Shown here: piece by piece, positions 42,932 to 51,265 of the stretch | How the letters are laid out: each line of letters starts with the position of its first letter | How positions within the stretch are numbered: the stretch's first letter is position 1 | From: Burkholderia sp. WP9 | Lineage (GTDB): Bacteria; Pseudomonadota; Gammaproteobacteria; Burkholderiales; Burkholderiaceae | DNA length: 64,000 bases | Assembly (NCBI RefSeq): GCF_900104795.1 | Contig: NZ_FNTG01000001.1 | Location: 3,844,001 to 3,908,000, forward strand | Direction: 5' to 3' | Position numbers and translations under genes: made by a program | Notes under the pieces: generated by a model | Databases searched by the model: none | Seen by the model: only the letters and a program-made list of their open reading frames with translations | What the model was told of the DNA's origin: nothing

Positions 42932-43585
42932 ATGAGCCGGTTACTTTGCCTGATCGTGCTGTCGCTCGGCCTGATGCAGACCGCGGCGGCGGACGAAAAC
43001 ACCGAGCGAATGTCCGCGTATCTCACGCATAAATTCGGCTTGGCAAAGGAAAAGGCTGAAAAGATTTCCGACGCGGTGCAATCCGCCGCCTCGAAATATT
43101 CCCTCCCGCCGGCGCTCCTGCTGGCGATCATCTCGATCGAATCCCGCTTCAAGGAAAAGGCCAAGGGCGCCAACGGCGCGACCGGGCTGATGCAGGTGGT
43201 GCCTGGCGCGCATCGCGGGCTGCTGAGGAACGTCAAGGATCTCACCGAGCCGACCGCGAACATCGAAGTGGGTTCGGCGATCCTGTACGGCTACATGCGC
43301 TCGGCCAACGGCGACATGAACGCCGCGCTCAAGAGCTACGGCGGCTCGCAGGCCTACGCGCAGAAAGTGAGCTTGAAGGTTGAAGATTTCGCGGCGGTCG
43401 CCACGCCTCAAGACTCTGATCGACAGGCGGATGCGCAGGCCGTCGCGTGCGCGGCGCAACCCGCGCCCGACCATTGCGCTGCGCTGGATAGCTGGGCCGA
43501 TGCGTTCACGATTCCGGCCGTCAGCGCCGCCGGGAAAAATGGCGCGACCGCGTCGTCAATGGGACTTCCCGCTACGTCGCACTGA
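42932..43585 (+). CDS. Lytic transglycosylase (SLT family), exported
   Basis: A 217-residue protein with a signal peptide (LLCLIVLSLGLMQTAAA). The SLT domain is compact: YSLPPALLLAIISIESRFKEKAKGANGATGLMQVVPGAHRG, with the catalytic Glu in ISIESRF, then NIEVGSAILYGYM and AALKSYGGSQAYAQKV. The C-terminal 60 residues are low-complexity, with a cysteine pair. It is a stand-alone gene likely acting on peptidoglycan during envelope assembly. Confidence 0.85.
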   Translation: MSRLLCLIVLSLGLMQTAAADENTERMSAYLTHKFGLAKEKAEKISDAVQSAASKYSLPPALLLAIISIESRFKEKAKGANGATGLMQVVPGAHRGLLRNVKDLTEPTANIEVGSAILYGYMRSANGDMNAALKSYGGSQAYAQKVSLKVEDFAAVATPQDSDRQADAQAVACAAQPAPDHCAALDSWADAFTIPAVSAAGKNGATASSMGLPATSH

Positions 43586-43676
43586 GCGACATCCCGTTTT
43601 TGCTGTTTCTTCTCTCACGGCGTCGCGGCCGTGGTAATGCGTTGTCACGTCCCGCGATATGCCGGAGTGCGTGCTT

Positions 43677-43706
43677 TTTACGCATATTTGGCAACCGCTC
43701 TACAAT
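43677..43706 (+). promoter_or_regulatory. Candidate sigma-70 promoter of the DUF2242 lipoprotein gene
   Basis: TTTACG at 43677-43682 and TACAAT at 43701-43706 are separated by 18 bp and lie 42 bp upstream of the start codon at 43749. Confidence 0.4.
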
Positions 43707-43748
43707 GCATTCCCATTCGCGCTCACGCGGCGTCTCTTCCGATCGACC

Positions 43749-44435
43749 ATGCCGACCTCGTTTTTTAAAGCCCCTGCCGCCGCGCTTGCCGGCCTGCTGA
43801 CCCTTGCCGCCTGTAGCAGCGCGCCACAGCAGAAATTCCAACAGGAACTGTTCGAAACTGGCGCGAGCCCGTATGCACGCAATTTCAATTCGAGTGCGAC
43901 GGATACCTGCGAGGCCGCGCGTCGTGCGCTATTGAGCCAAGGCTATCTGACGACGATGACGCGTAACGACACCGTCGATGGCACCAAGAATTTCCAGCCG
44001 ACCGGCGATAGCCACGTGGTCGTCGAATTTCACGTGGTCTGCACGCCCGGGGAAGAGGCGAGCGACACCAGCATCGTCTACGTCAATGCCGTTCAGAACG
44101 GCTTTGCGCTGAAGAAAAGCGACACCTCGGCGAGTGTCGGGCTGAGTGTGCTGGGTTCGCTGTCGCTGCCGATCCGCTCGAACAGCGATGCGATGGTCAA
44201 AATCTCGAGCGAAACGATTCCCTCGGGCAAGTTCTACGACCGGTTCTTCGGCCTTGTCGATCACTATCTGCAAACGGTGGTGCGCACGCAGCCGGTCGCG
44301 AGCAGCCGCATCGAGACGCGCCTCCTGCCGGTGCCTGTTCAAGCCGCGGCTCCAGCGCCTGTTCCCGAGATGCCCGACGCGATCGGCACGGCGGCGTCCG
44401 TGCCACCGGCGAGCGGAGTCGGCGTGGCGCCTTGA
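43749..44435 (+). CDS. DUF2242 family lipoprotein
   Basis: A 228-residue lipoprotein. The signal with lipobox LAAC is followed by SSAPQQKFQQELFETGASPYARNF. The DUF2242 body contains TCEAARRALLSQGYL, VVVEFHVVC and GFALKKSDTSASVGLSVLGSLSLPI, then an Ala/Pro/Val-rich tail. The start ATG 43749 is set by the lipoprotein signal. Function unknown, probably envelope-associated. Confidence 0.82.
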   Translation: MPTSFFKAPAAALAGLLTLAACSSAPQQKFQQELFETGASPYARNFNSSATDTCEAARRALLSQGYLTTMTRNDTVDGTKNFQPTGDSHVVVEFHVVCTPGEEASDTSIVYVNAVQNGFALKKSDTSASVGLSVLGSLSLPIRSNSDAMVKISSETIPSGKFYDRFFGLVDHYLQTVVRTQPVASSRIETRLLPVPVQAAAPAPVPEMPDAIGTAASVPPASGVGVAP

Positions 44436-45011
44436 GTGATCTACGGGAGTTCGCCGGGTGGAGGTTGAACAAGCGCTGATCAGCCTTCAATCTCACCGCG
44501 AAGCATCACTTATCCTATGTTTTTTACTTCATACGTATATATATGTAGTAATAGTTAACAAGGGTTAACCCCTTCTGTGGATAACTCCCAAATGTTCCGT
44601 CACATCAATGTCATGCAAACTCCATAACCCTGCGGAACACGTCTGTAGAAAAACTACAAACCTGGGATAAGTTCGATGGCGCCTGGCTGATGGGCCGTCT
44701 TATCAAGATTCCGCACACAGGCTGTTCCACGCGCTATCCCGAAGTTATTCATAGGGAACTGTGGATAACTCGCCTTCGAGCCCCTTTCTTCAACTGCTGC
44801 CGGGCAGGTTTTTCAACTTCGCCATGCGCTCGCCACCGTACAGACCGCAGCCGCCCAGACGCGCACATTGAAGACGGACGGTACAAAGATTGCGTCTCTC
44901 TTTTTGCAAGCGCGACTGTTGCTATTTAGTCAAAACCATTTCGGTAACGGCCGATCCAGGCATAGAGTTAAAGTGTTTTCTGAAGTTAATGGTGCGGTGC
45001 GGGGGTGTGGA
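44436..45011. other. AT-rich intergenic region with DnaA-box-like sites
   Basis: A 576-bp gap with an unusually AT-rich core around 44517-44567 (ATACGTATATATATG and repeated GTTAAC). Two exact matches to the DnaA box (TTATCCACA read on the minus strand) lie at 44576-44584 and 44760-44768, with weaker relatives at 44662-44670 and 44745-44753. No coding sequence is supportable until the small gene at 45012. It may be a DnaA-titrating or DnaA-regulated site. No replication genes are nearby. Confidence 0.45.
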
Positions 45012-45218
45012 ATGAAACGTAGAACAGCACGACAGCTTGTCCGTCTTCTCTCGGATATTCGACATGCCACCCATTGCAGCACGCTACGGGCGGCAGCCAC
45101 CAACCGGGCCATTACGCTCGCATCCGCTGAACACGACGCGGACGTTGCAGATAGCGACGACAATACCGATCCCACGCGCGACGCGCATCGAGACAAGCCA
45201 GCCCGGAGCGGATCATGA
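45012..45218 (+). CDS. Small hypothetical protein, coupled to the next small gene
   Basis: A 68-codon frame beginning MKRRTARQLVRLLSDIRHAT with GGGGTGTGGA upstream. It ends in an Asp-rich, then basic tail and overlaps the next gene by four bases (ATGA). No family recognised. Its support is the ribosome binding site and the coupling arrangement, so existence is uncertain. Confidence 0.4.
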   Translation: MKRRTARQLVRLLSDIRHATHCSTLRAAATNRAITLASAEHDADVADSDDNTDPTRDAHRDKPARSGS

Positions 45219-45466
45219 GAATGGCAAGCGAACAGTCGCTGCGGTTTCTAGTGGAAAAATGGCTTGCGCCGGAGCCTTCCGTGCCGGTTCATGTCACCGA
45301 ATTCAGCCGTACCCGCCTGGGTGGCCGCCGCTATGTACGCGTCGAGACGTCGCTCGAGGCGGGCTCACGCGGGTTGTTCTTCTTTCGTCACGACGACGGC
45401 TGCTGGTGTGTATTTCCGCCCACCGCGGACACGCCGGCTTTGTATGCGCAGTCGCGAGCTGCGTAA
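45215..45466 (+). CDS. Small hypothetical protein
   Basis: An 83-residue protein starting MRMASEQSLRFLVEKWLAP. ATG 45215 follows GGAGCGGATC, a good binding site. The sequence RTRLGGRRYVRVETSLEAGSRGLFFFRHDDGCWCVFPP has a mixed beta character with a C-x-C-free Trp/Cys pair. I recall similar short proteins in Burkholderiales but no function. It sits downstream of and coupled to a smaller frame. Confidence 0.52.
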   Translation: MRMASEQSLRFLVEKWLAPEPSVPVHVTEFSRTRLGGRRYVRVETSLEAGSRGLFFFRHDDGCWCVFPPTADTPALYAQSRAA

Positions 45467-45564
45467 AGACGGCCAGCAATACAGCAACGCCGACCGCCTA
45501 CGCAAATAGCTCGCACTCTTCGACACGCGATAGGTCGACCGGCTACATCCTCAAGCCGATGAAT

Positions 45565-46497
45565 TCAGGACGATGTACGAGGCAAGCGTTCACGCCCGCG
45601 TCGCCATGCCGGCATCACCTGACACACGATCAATCCCGCCAGCATCAGCGCGCACCCGAACAGCGCGCGCGCCGACAGTGTCTCGCCAAGCACGAGCCAG
45701 GCCGCTAGCGCTGCGAACACGCCCTCCATGCTGAAGATCACCGCCGCATGCGACGGCGCCGCATGCTTTTGCGCGACCACCTGAATCGTGTAGGCGATGC
45801 CGACTGACAGCGCTCCGCCGTACAAAATGGTCGGCGCGGCACGTGTAATTACCGCCAGACTGACCGGCTCGACGGCGAGACCGACAACAAGGCACGCTAG
45901 CCCACACGTCACGAACTGCACGAGCGCGAGCATGAGCGTGTCATGACGTAGCGCGAAGCGCCCGACCAGCATCATCTGAATGGAGATGACGAGCGCGCCG
46001 GCCAGTTGATACCAGTCGCCGTACAGCATCGAAAACCGCTCGTTCACGCTCAGAAAATACATGCCTACCGCCGCGAGCGCCGCACCGAGCCACGTCCCGA
46101 TTCCCGTGCGATGTTTGAACAGCACGCCCAGCAGCGGCACGATTACCACGTACAACGAACTGATGAAGCCCGCATTGGCGACCTTCGTGTATTGCAGGCC
46201 GATCTGTTGCAACGAAATCGAGGCGGCCAACACCACGCCGAGCAGCACGCCGGCACCTAAGAGCTCGCGAGCGACACCGGGTTCGCGCTTCGACAGTTCG
46301 GCCAGCGCGGAGCGCCGGACACAAACAATCAGCGTCAGCACGACGAGTGCGCCGAGCAGGAAGCGCAGTCCCGTGAAGAGAAACGGTCCGATCGCGTCGA
46401 GACTCAGGCGTTGCGCGACGAACGCTGAGCCCCAGATCATCGCGGCGATCAGCATCAGCATATTGGCGTGCAGGTGTTGGCGGGTTTCGGCTTTCAA
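45565..46497 (-). CDS. DMT superfamily transporter (EamA type)
   Basis: A 310-residue inner-membrane protein with ten hydrophobic segments and two EamA halves. The first half begins NMLMLIAAMIWGSAFVAQRLSLDAIGPFLFTGLRFLLGAL. The second half begins near GALVISIQMMLVGRFAL and includes SHAAVIFSMEGVFAALAAWLVLGETLSARALFGCALMLAGL. The substrate is unknown, since amino acid or metabolite exporters share the fold. The start is probably the TTG at 46497 (reading LKAETRQHLH). ATG 46461 is an alternative that leaves almost no N-terminal tail. The frame is open further upstream without a good start. Confidence 0.83.
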   Translation of the reverse strand: MKAETRQHLHANMLMLIAAMIWGSAFVAQRLSLDAIGPFLFTGLRFLLGALVVLTLIVCVRRSALAELSKREPGVARELLGAGVLLGVVLAASISLQQIGLQYTKVANAGFISSLYVVIVPLLGVLFKHRTGIGTWLGAALAAVGMYFLSVNERFSMLYGDWYQLAGALVISIQMMLVGRFALRHDTLMLALVQFVTCGLACLVVGLAVEPVSLAVITRAAPTILYGGALSVGIAYTIQVVAQKHAAPSHAAVIFSMEGVFAALAAWLVLGETLSARALFGCALMLAGLIVCQVMPAWRRGRERLPRTSS

Positions 46498-46786
46498 AGG
46501 TGGTCTTTCAGGTTCGATGGGATGACAACGCGTTCGCGGCTGACTGGCGGCGTCGACTCGATGAGCGCGTCGCCGTTCGGCCGCAGACATGATACGTGTG
46601 CACCGCGAGGGCTGATGTCCGGACATCCCGCAGTATCGGCATCTTCGAGCAGACGCACGCGACCTTGAATGATCCGATCGATCCATAGTCGTTCGCAGCG
46701 CGCCCGACTCGGGCGATAATCGCGCGACGGCCAACAGTTCAGTACACGACTGACCCAGCGAGCCGGCTGATTTTCAGGCAAACGCA

Positions 46787-47539
46787 ATGGATGAGAAAGA
46801 CTGGATCGCCGGCGCGGCCAAAGCGCTGGCGATCATCGAAGCATTCGATGAAGAGCACGCCCGCATGACACCGACCATGGTGGCTGGGCGCGCGGGCCTG
46901 TCGCGCACGGCGGCGCGTCGCTATCTGCTGACGTTGCGCGAACTCGGCTACGTGGACACCGACGGCAAACTATTCTGGCTCGCGCCGCGTGTCTTGCGGC
47001 TCGGCCAGTCGTATCTGGATTCAGCGCGCTTGCCGCGCACCGTGCAGCCGTTTCTCCAACGTATTACCGCAACGGTGCAGGAAACCGCGCTGGTGGCGAT
47101 TCTCGATGAACACGACGTGGTGTATGTGGCGCGCAACGGCGTGAACCGGGCGATGGCGGTCGGCTTCGTGCTCGGCTCGCGCGCGCCCGCGCCGTTGTCG
47201 TCGGCGGGACTGGTTTTGCTGGCGTTTCAGGCGCCGGAGAGCATCGAGCAGTGGCTCGCGTCTTACCCGATCAAGGTGTTCACGCCTCACACCTACTCGA
47301 CGATCGAACAGTTGCGTGATGTGCTCGGCGAAATTCGCCGCAATGGCTACGTGGTCACCGACCAGCAACTGGAGTTGGGCGTACGCGGCGTCGCGGTGCC
47401 GTTGCGCGATCGGCATGGTTCGGTCGTGGCGGCGATCAGCGTCAGCATGCCGATCGGACAGGAGTCGGCGAACGCCGCGTTGCATCGCGTGTTGCCGACC
47501 CTTCTGGAGAACGCCAGCCTGTTGCGCAACCTGGTTTGA
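46787..47539 (+). CDS. IclR family transcriptional regulator (PcaR/PcaU-like)
   Basis: A 250-residue regulator. The N-terminal winged helix reads AAKALAIIEAFDEEHARMTPTMVAGRAGLSRTAARRYLLTLRELGYV. The C-terminal effector domain has LPRTVQPFLQRITATVQETALVAILDEHDVVYVAR and ELGVRGVAVPLRDRHGSVVAAISVSMP. This is closest in style to beta-ketoadipate regulators, but no aromatic-degradation genes are in the window. It is divergent from the DMT transporter across 289 bp that contains no other supportable gene. Confidence 0.85.
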   Translation: MDEKDWIAGAAKALAIIEAFDEEHARMTPTMVAGRAGLSRTAARRYLLTLRELGYVDTDGKLFWLAPRVLRLGQSYLDSARLPRTVQPFLQRITATVQETALVAILDEHDVVYVARNGVNRAMAVGFVLGSRAPAPLSSAGLVLLAFQAPESIEQWLASYPIKVFTPHTYSTIEQLRDVLGEIRRNGYVVTDQQLELGVRGVAVPLRDRHGSVVAAISVSMPIGQESANAALHRVLPTLLENASLLRNLV

Positions 47540-47763
47540 TGCGGTCTAGGTGAATCCCCTGGTAGGCGGCGCTTGACGAGTGAAAGCGTGTCGAAAGCAA
47601 GCTGTCTCCCGGAAAATACATATCGAGTTTTGGGCATGACAAACCGCCTACACTGCGTAATACTCTCCCGCGGGGAGCGGGAAGGCGCCTCAAGCCCTGT
47701 CTGCTTCACCGTGCAGCTTATTCATTCACATTGACTCAGTCGTCCAGGTTTGGGGAACAACAC

Positions 47764-47976
47764 ATGAAAAAAGTTATCGTCTCGCTCGCAGCCGCTTCGA
47801 TCGCGCTGGTTTCCGTTCAAGCTTTCGCACAAGCGTCGGACGCAGCAGCACCGGCTGCTGCAGCAAGCGCGCCGAAGAAGCATCACGTCAAGAAGCTGAA
47901 GACGCACGGCAAGCGCGCTCCGGTTTCGGCAGCCGCTTCGGCAGCTGGCACGAACGACAAGGGCACGCAAAACTAA
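47764..47976 (+). CDS. Small exported Ala/Lys-rich protein
   Basis: A 70-residue protein: a clean signal peptide (KKVIVSLAAASIALVSVQAFA, cut after AFA), then Ala/Ser-rich and Lys/His-rich stretches (PKKHHVKKLKTHGKRAP). The mature part is about 48 residues, basic and probably disordered. Such proteins are common in Burkholderia with no known function. A terminator follows at 48073. Confidence 0.75.
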   Translation: MKKVIVSLAAASIALVSVQAFAQASDAAAPAAAASAPKKHHVKKLKTHGKRAPVSAAASAAGTNDKGTQN

Positions 47977-48072
47977 GCTGCGGCCCGATTTTTCGGGCCA
48001 GCCTCGCCGGTTGACCGTTCCGTGCTGCTTGTCGGCAGGTGCAATGTGAACCGGATAAAGGCGTCGCAAGCA

Positions 48073-48106
48073 AAAAGGCCAGAGCTCGTGCTCTGGCCTT
48101 TTGCAT
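48073..48106 (+). terminator. Bidirectional intrinsic terminator
   Basis: A 12-bp perfect stem (AAAAGGCCAGAG at 48073-48084, CTCTGGCCTTTT at 48091-48102) with a 6-base loop. It can serve the small exported gene on the plus strand and the convergent gene on the minus strand. Confidence 0.8.
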
Positions 48107-48129
48107 TCCGGGCGCGGTTGTCGCGGCGA

Positions 48130-48408
48130 TTAGCCTGCGAGTCCACGCTTGATGACTTCGTTCAGCAATCCGCTCATTCCTTCGGGATGGGTCGCGGCCC
48201 GCTCTTTCAGCTCGGTCACCAAATCGCCGTTCAGCTTGCACGCGAATGCGACCAGGCCCTGCGCCTGATCGAGCTTGCGCTGTTCGCGGCGATCGAGCTT
48301 CGGCTCGGCGGCCGCGGCTTTGCCGAAACGGTCGGCCGTCGACAGCTTCATTGCATTGTTCAGCTTGAGTGCCTTGTTCTTTTCAAGGTCGGTCTTTTTC
48401 ATCGCCAT
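48130..48408 (-). CDS. Conserved hypothetical protein
   Basis: A 92-residue basic protein: KKTDLEKNKALKLNNAMKLSTADRFGKAAAAEPKLDRREQRKLDQAQGLVAFACKLNGDLVTELKERAATHPEGMSGLLNEVIKRGLAG in outline. It is predominantly helical and soluble. The C-terminal half, with repeated Leu/Val and 'LVTELKERA', resembles ribbon-helix-helix-like small DNA-binding proteins but lacks a clear motif. The start may be the third residue (second ATG). It converges with the upstream gene at the shared terminator. Confidence 0.6.
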   Translation of the reverse strand: MAMKKTDLEKNKALKLNNAMKLSTADRFGKAAAAEPKLDRREQRKLDQAQGLVAFACKLNGDLVTELKERAATHPEGMSGLLNEVIKRGLAG

Positions 48409-48546
48409 ACGGAAGGCCTCTGCCAGATAAGTAATCCCGCATTGTACGCACCGCGCCGGACGTCGGGCGAGCGCGCGGCGCCAGGGGCTTCACCTGCATC
48501 GATCGCCGCGCAAAGTGGGATCCAGAGTAAGCACCTCAATCGGAGC

Positions 48547-49305
48547 TCAGGCAGACCGGCCAGGCGCGGCCGCCACGCTGTCCATCAGCGCGCGCATTCT
48601 CTGCCAATGGGTGCCTTCCCAAAACACGCGACGGCACACGTCGCAGGTAACGAACTGTGCATGCCTTTCCAGCACGCCGTCGGGAGCGCGCGTGCCGACT
48701 TCCTCCTTGGGGATGCGCCGTAGCGGCACATTGCACATCAGACACAAGCGAAACGGTTGCGCGCTGCCGGCCAGATCGAGCCGTTCAAACACTTCGCGCA
48801 ATTGTTCGCGTGGTCTGAGCGTGCGGACATAGCAGCCATGCGTGATGCTGCGGCGTTTCAATAACTCGCGGTCACGTGTCAGGACGATGCGCTGTTGCGC
48901 GGCGGCCAGCGCTTCGATGTCGGCGTCGGGAAAGTGGTTGTCGTACAGCGTATCGAAGCCGGCAAGCCGCAGGAGCGGCGCGAGGCCGCCGAGATGCGCG
49001 TCGGCGATGAAGCGCACCACGCGCAGCGGCCGTTCGCGCACGCGCAGAAGCGGCTGGATGTCGAGCGCTTCAAACTTCGGATACACGGCTATGCGATCGC
49101 CGTCCGAGAGCGGATGATTGAAACCGACCGACTCGCCGTTGACCAGAATCAGCTCGACCTCGGTGTGCGGCACGCCGAGCACCTCGATCATGTGCTTGGC
49201 GGTGGCGCCCGGCGCGCAGGCATAACTGAACGCGCGCCGGCGTAGCGGGCGCGCGAGAAAATCGTTCAGCTCCTCGTAGAAGCGGAATGTCGCGGTCACC
49301 ATCAC
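48547..49305 (-). CDS. Mut7-C RNase domain protein with N-terminal ubiquitin-like domain
   Basis: A 252-residue fusion. The N-terminal ~85 residues form a MoaD/ubiquitin-like domain (ATAKHMIEVLGVPHTEVELILVNGESVGFNHPLSDGDRIAVYP). The C-terminal Mut7-C domain has a PIN-like start (VRFIADAHLGGLAPLLRLAGFDTLYDNHFPDADI with Asp residues, IVLTRDRELLKRR). It ends in a zinc ribbon with two CxxC pairs, CLMC and CDVC, and the closing WEGTHWQRM. Family members are predicted RNases. The target is unknown. Confidence 0.85.
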   Translation of the reverse strand: MMVTATFRFYEELNDFLARPLRRRAFSYACAPGATAKHMIEVLGVPHTEVELILVNGESVGFNHPLSDGDRIAVYPKFEALDIQPLLRVRERPLRVVRFIADAHLGGLAPLLRLAGFDTLYDNHFPDADIEALAAAQQRIVLTRDRELLKRRSITHGCYVRTLRPREQLREVFERLDLAGSAQPFRLCLMCNVPLRRIPKEEVGTRAPDGVLERHAQFVTCDVCRRVFWEGTHWQRMRALMDSVAAAPGRSA

Positions 49306-49396
49306 CGCAGTATCGCACCGTGTTTCATTGCGTGCTGTCCTGCACGTGTCGCATGGGTGTGCTTTACTTCCAGTTCTTTAGAAGACGGAGCGACAG

Positions 49397-50266
49397 ATGG
49401 ACATCGGTTTTATCGGTCTCGGCGAGATGGGCGCCGCGATGGTTGCAAACATTTTGAAAGCCGGGCATCAGGTGCGCGTGTGGAATCGCTCGCCGGAACG
49501 TGCGCAGCCGCTCGTCGAAGCAGGCGCGCGGATCGTCGCGACGCCGGCCGAAGCGTTTGCGGGCGACGCCGTGTTCTCGATGCTCGCCGACGATAGCGCG
49601 TTGCGCGAGGTCATCACCGCCGCCCTGCTGGAACATGCTCCGCGTGGACTGATTCACGTGAACATGGCGACGATCTCGGTCGCGCTGGCCGAGGAACTGG
49701 CGACGGCGCACGCATCGCGCGGCGTTCACTACGTGGCCGCGCCGGTGTTGGGCCGGCCCGATGTCGCTGCGGCGGGCAAGCTGACCATCGTGGCGGGCGG
49801 ACCGGCCGAGTCGATCGACCGTGTTCAGCCGATTTTCGACGTAATCGGCCAGAAAACCTGGCGCATCGGTTCGCTGCCGCAGCAGGCGAATGTCATGAAG
49901 CTCGCGGCTAACTTCATGTTGGGCGCGGCAGTCGAGACGCTCGGCGAAGCGGCCACTCTGGTAACCGGGCACGGTCTGGCGATGCAGGATTTCCTCGACG
50001 TGATTACGAGCGGCCTGTTTCCGGGCCCGGTCTATTCGGGCTACGGCAAGCTGATCGCGGAGCAGCGCTACGAGCCGGCGCTGTTCAAGGCGCGTCTTGG
50101 CCTGAAGGACATGCGTCTGGCGCTGGCCGCGGCTGAGGCCGTGACGACGCCGCTGCCGATCGCCAGCGTAGTGCGTGACAGTCTGATCGAAGCGGTGGCT
50201 CACGGCGACGGCGAGAAGGATTTCGCCGTGCTGGGCCAGGTCGCCGCACGGCGAGCAGGGCGCTAA
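49397..50266 (+). CDS. NAD(P)-dependent oxidoreductase, 3-hydroxyisobutyrate dehydrogenase family
   Basis: A 289-residue beta-hydroxyacid dehydrogenase. The Rossmann motif is IGFIGLGEMGAAMVANILKAG (residues 3-23). It is followed by NRSPERA, the substrate-binding APVLGRPDVAAAGKLTIVAGGP and the catalytic-lysine helix in QQANVMKLAANFML near residue 170. The C-terminal half is helical (KARLGLKDMRLALAAAE). The substrate could be 3-hydroxyisobutyrate, tartronate semialdehyde or a related compound. It cannot be settled from sequence. Confidence 0.88.
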   Translation: MDIGFIGLGEMGAAMVANILKAGHQVRVWNRSPERAQPLVEAGARIVATPAEAFAGDAVFSMLADDSALREVITAALLEHAPRGLIHVNMATISVALAEELATAHASRGVHYVAAPVLGRPDVAAAGKLTIVAGGPAESIDRVQPIFDVIGQKTWRIGSLPQQANVMKLAANFMLGAAVETLGEAATLVTGHGLAMQDFLDVITSGLFPGPVYSGYGKLIAEQRYEPALFKARLGLKDMRLALAAAEAVTTPLPIASVVRDSLIEAVAHGDGEKDFAVLGQVAARRAGR

Positions 50267-50340
50267 GAGGCACTGACATGCAGTGGTGACGGACCCGGGC
50301 GGGCATAATAGCCGCCCGATCCTATTTCGCCGTGATTCCC

Positions 50341-50976
50341 ATGAGCCTGCATACCTGGTGGTTGTTCGTCGCCACTGTCTTTGTCGTTTCCGCGATTCCC
50401 GGTCCGAACATGCTGCTCGTGATGACGCACGGCGCCCAGCACGGCTTGCGCCGCTCCAGCGCCACCATGGCGGGCTGCCTGTCGGCGCTGGTGCTGATGC
50501 TGGCGGTATCGGCGGCGGGGCTTGGCGTGTTTCTCGAAGCCTGGCCGGCCATGTTCAACGCGCTGCGGATGATCGGCGCGGCCTACCTCGTGTATCTCGG
50601 CATCAAGGCATGGCGCGCGCCGGCCGACGAAGCCGCCGCCGGCAACGCCGACGAACTGGCCGCCAGGCCCGCGCGTTCGCGCCTCGCGCTGTTCCGCAAC
50701 GGGTTCCTCGTCGCGGGCAGCAATCCGAAGGCGATTCTGTTTGCCGCGGCGCTGTTGCCGCAATTCATCGACGCCGCTCAGCCCAAGCTGCCGCAATTTG
50801 GTGTGCTCGTGGCGACTTTTGCCGTGATCGAGGTGAGCTGGTATCTGGTGTACGCGGGGTTTGGCACGCGCATTGGCGCGAGATTGAAGAGCCGCAGCGT
50901 CGCCAGAATGTTCAATCGGCTGACCGGCGGCGTGTTCGTGGGATTCGGCGCGATGATGGCGCTGGTTCGCCACTGA
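50341..50976 (+). CDS. LysE family transporter (amino-acid exporter)
   Basis: A 211-residue membrane protein with about six hydrophobic segments. LysE/RhtB features are the N-terminal TVFVVSAIPGPNMLLVMTHGAQHG, AYLVYLGIKAWR in the middle and NGFLVAGSNPKAILFAAALLPQFID. Such proteins export amino acids or derivatives. The start ATG 50341 gives the family N-terminus. A GTG nine bases earlier is also open. It follows the dehydrogenase by 75 bp. Confidence 0.87.
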   Translation: MSLHTWWLFVATVFVVSAIPGPNMLLVMTHGAQHGLRRSSATMAGCLSALVLMLAVSAAGLGVFLEAWPAMFNALRMIGAAYLVYLGIKAWRAPADEAAAGNADELAARPARSRLALFRNGFLVAGSNPKAILFAAALLPQFIDAAQPKLPQFGVLVATFAVIEVSWYLVYAGFGTRIGARLKSRSVARMFNRLTGGVFVGFGAMMALVRH

Positions 50977-51071
50977 GCGGCAAGGACAGCGCCTTCGACA
51001 ACGGGGGAGCACAAGACACCTGGCAGGCTGTTGCATTTTTGCAACGTTGAGGGTCTACCCTAATTTGCATG

Positions 51072-51100
51072 TTGCGCCGCACCAAAGCATTTGCTATATT
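51072..51100 (+). promoter_or_regulatory. Candidate sigma-70 promoter of the small RNA
   Basis: TTGCGC (51072-51077) and TATATT (51095-51100) are 17 bp apart, the optimal spacing. It lies in an intergenic gap directly upstream of a strong terminator with no open reading frame between. Confidence 0.55.
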
Positions 51101-51106
51101 CTGTCT

Positions 51107-51168
51107 TGTCTCCTCCATGTCTCCTCTGATATGGATTCAGCCCGCCCAATTAGGCGGGCTTTTTTTTG
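51107..51168 (+). ncRNA. Candidate small RNA with CU-rich seed and intrinsic terminator
   Basis: A predicted transcript of about 62 nt starting near 51107 and ending at the T-run after 51160. The 5' part is unstructured and carries TCTCCTCC and TCTCCTC, which can pair with ribosome binding sites. The 3' part is a G/C stem-loop with a run of eight T, as Hfq-dependent sRNAs have. It does not match any sRNA I can name. The call rests on the promoter-spacing-terminator arrangement in a gene-free gap. Confidence 0.5.
51141..51168 (+). terminator. Intrinsic terminator
   Basis: GCCCGCC (51141-51147), loop CAATTA, GGCGGGC (51154-51160), then TTTTTTTT. A textbook plus-strand terminator, presumably ending the small RNA or transcription from lysE. 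Confidence 0.9.
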
Positions 51169-51205
51169 CCCTGAATTTTTTGCCCTCGGTTCGAGGCATC
51201 CCCGA

Positions 51206-51245
51206 AAAACACAAGCCGGCTGGCCCTTGCGCAGGGCCGCCGGCT
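51206..51245 (-). terminator. Intrinsic terminator after the OmpW gene
   Basis: On the minus strand, stem AAGCCGGC/GCCGGCTT (51238-51245 with 51213-51220), extended by an inner GGCCC/GGGCC stem, then a T-rich stretch read from 51212 downward. It lies 20 bp after the OmpW stop. Confidence 0.75.
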
Positions 51246-51265
51246 TTGTTGCGTCGGCACGGAAC

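Noticed and set aside
44517..44768. Chromosomal or plasmid replication origin
   Set aside because: DnaA-box-like sites and AT-rich DNA are present, but no dnaA, dnaN, rep or par genes are nearby. Only a DnaA-site cluster is supported.
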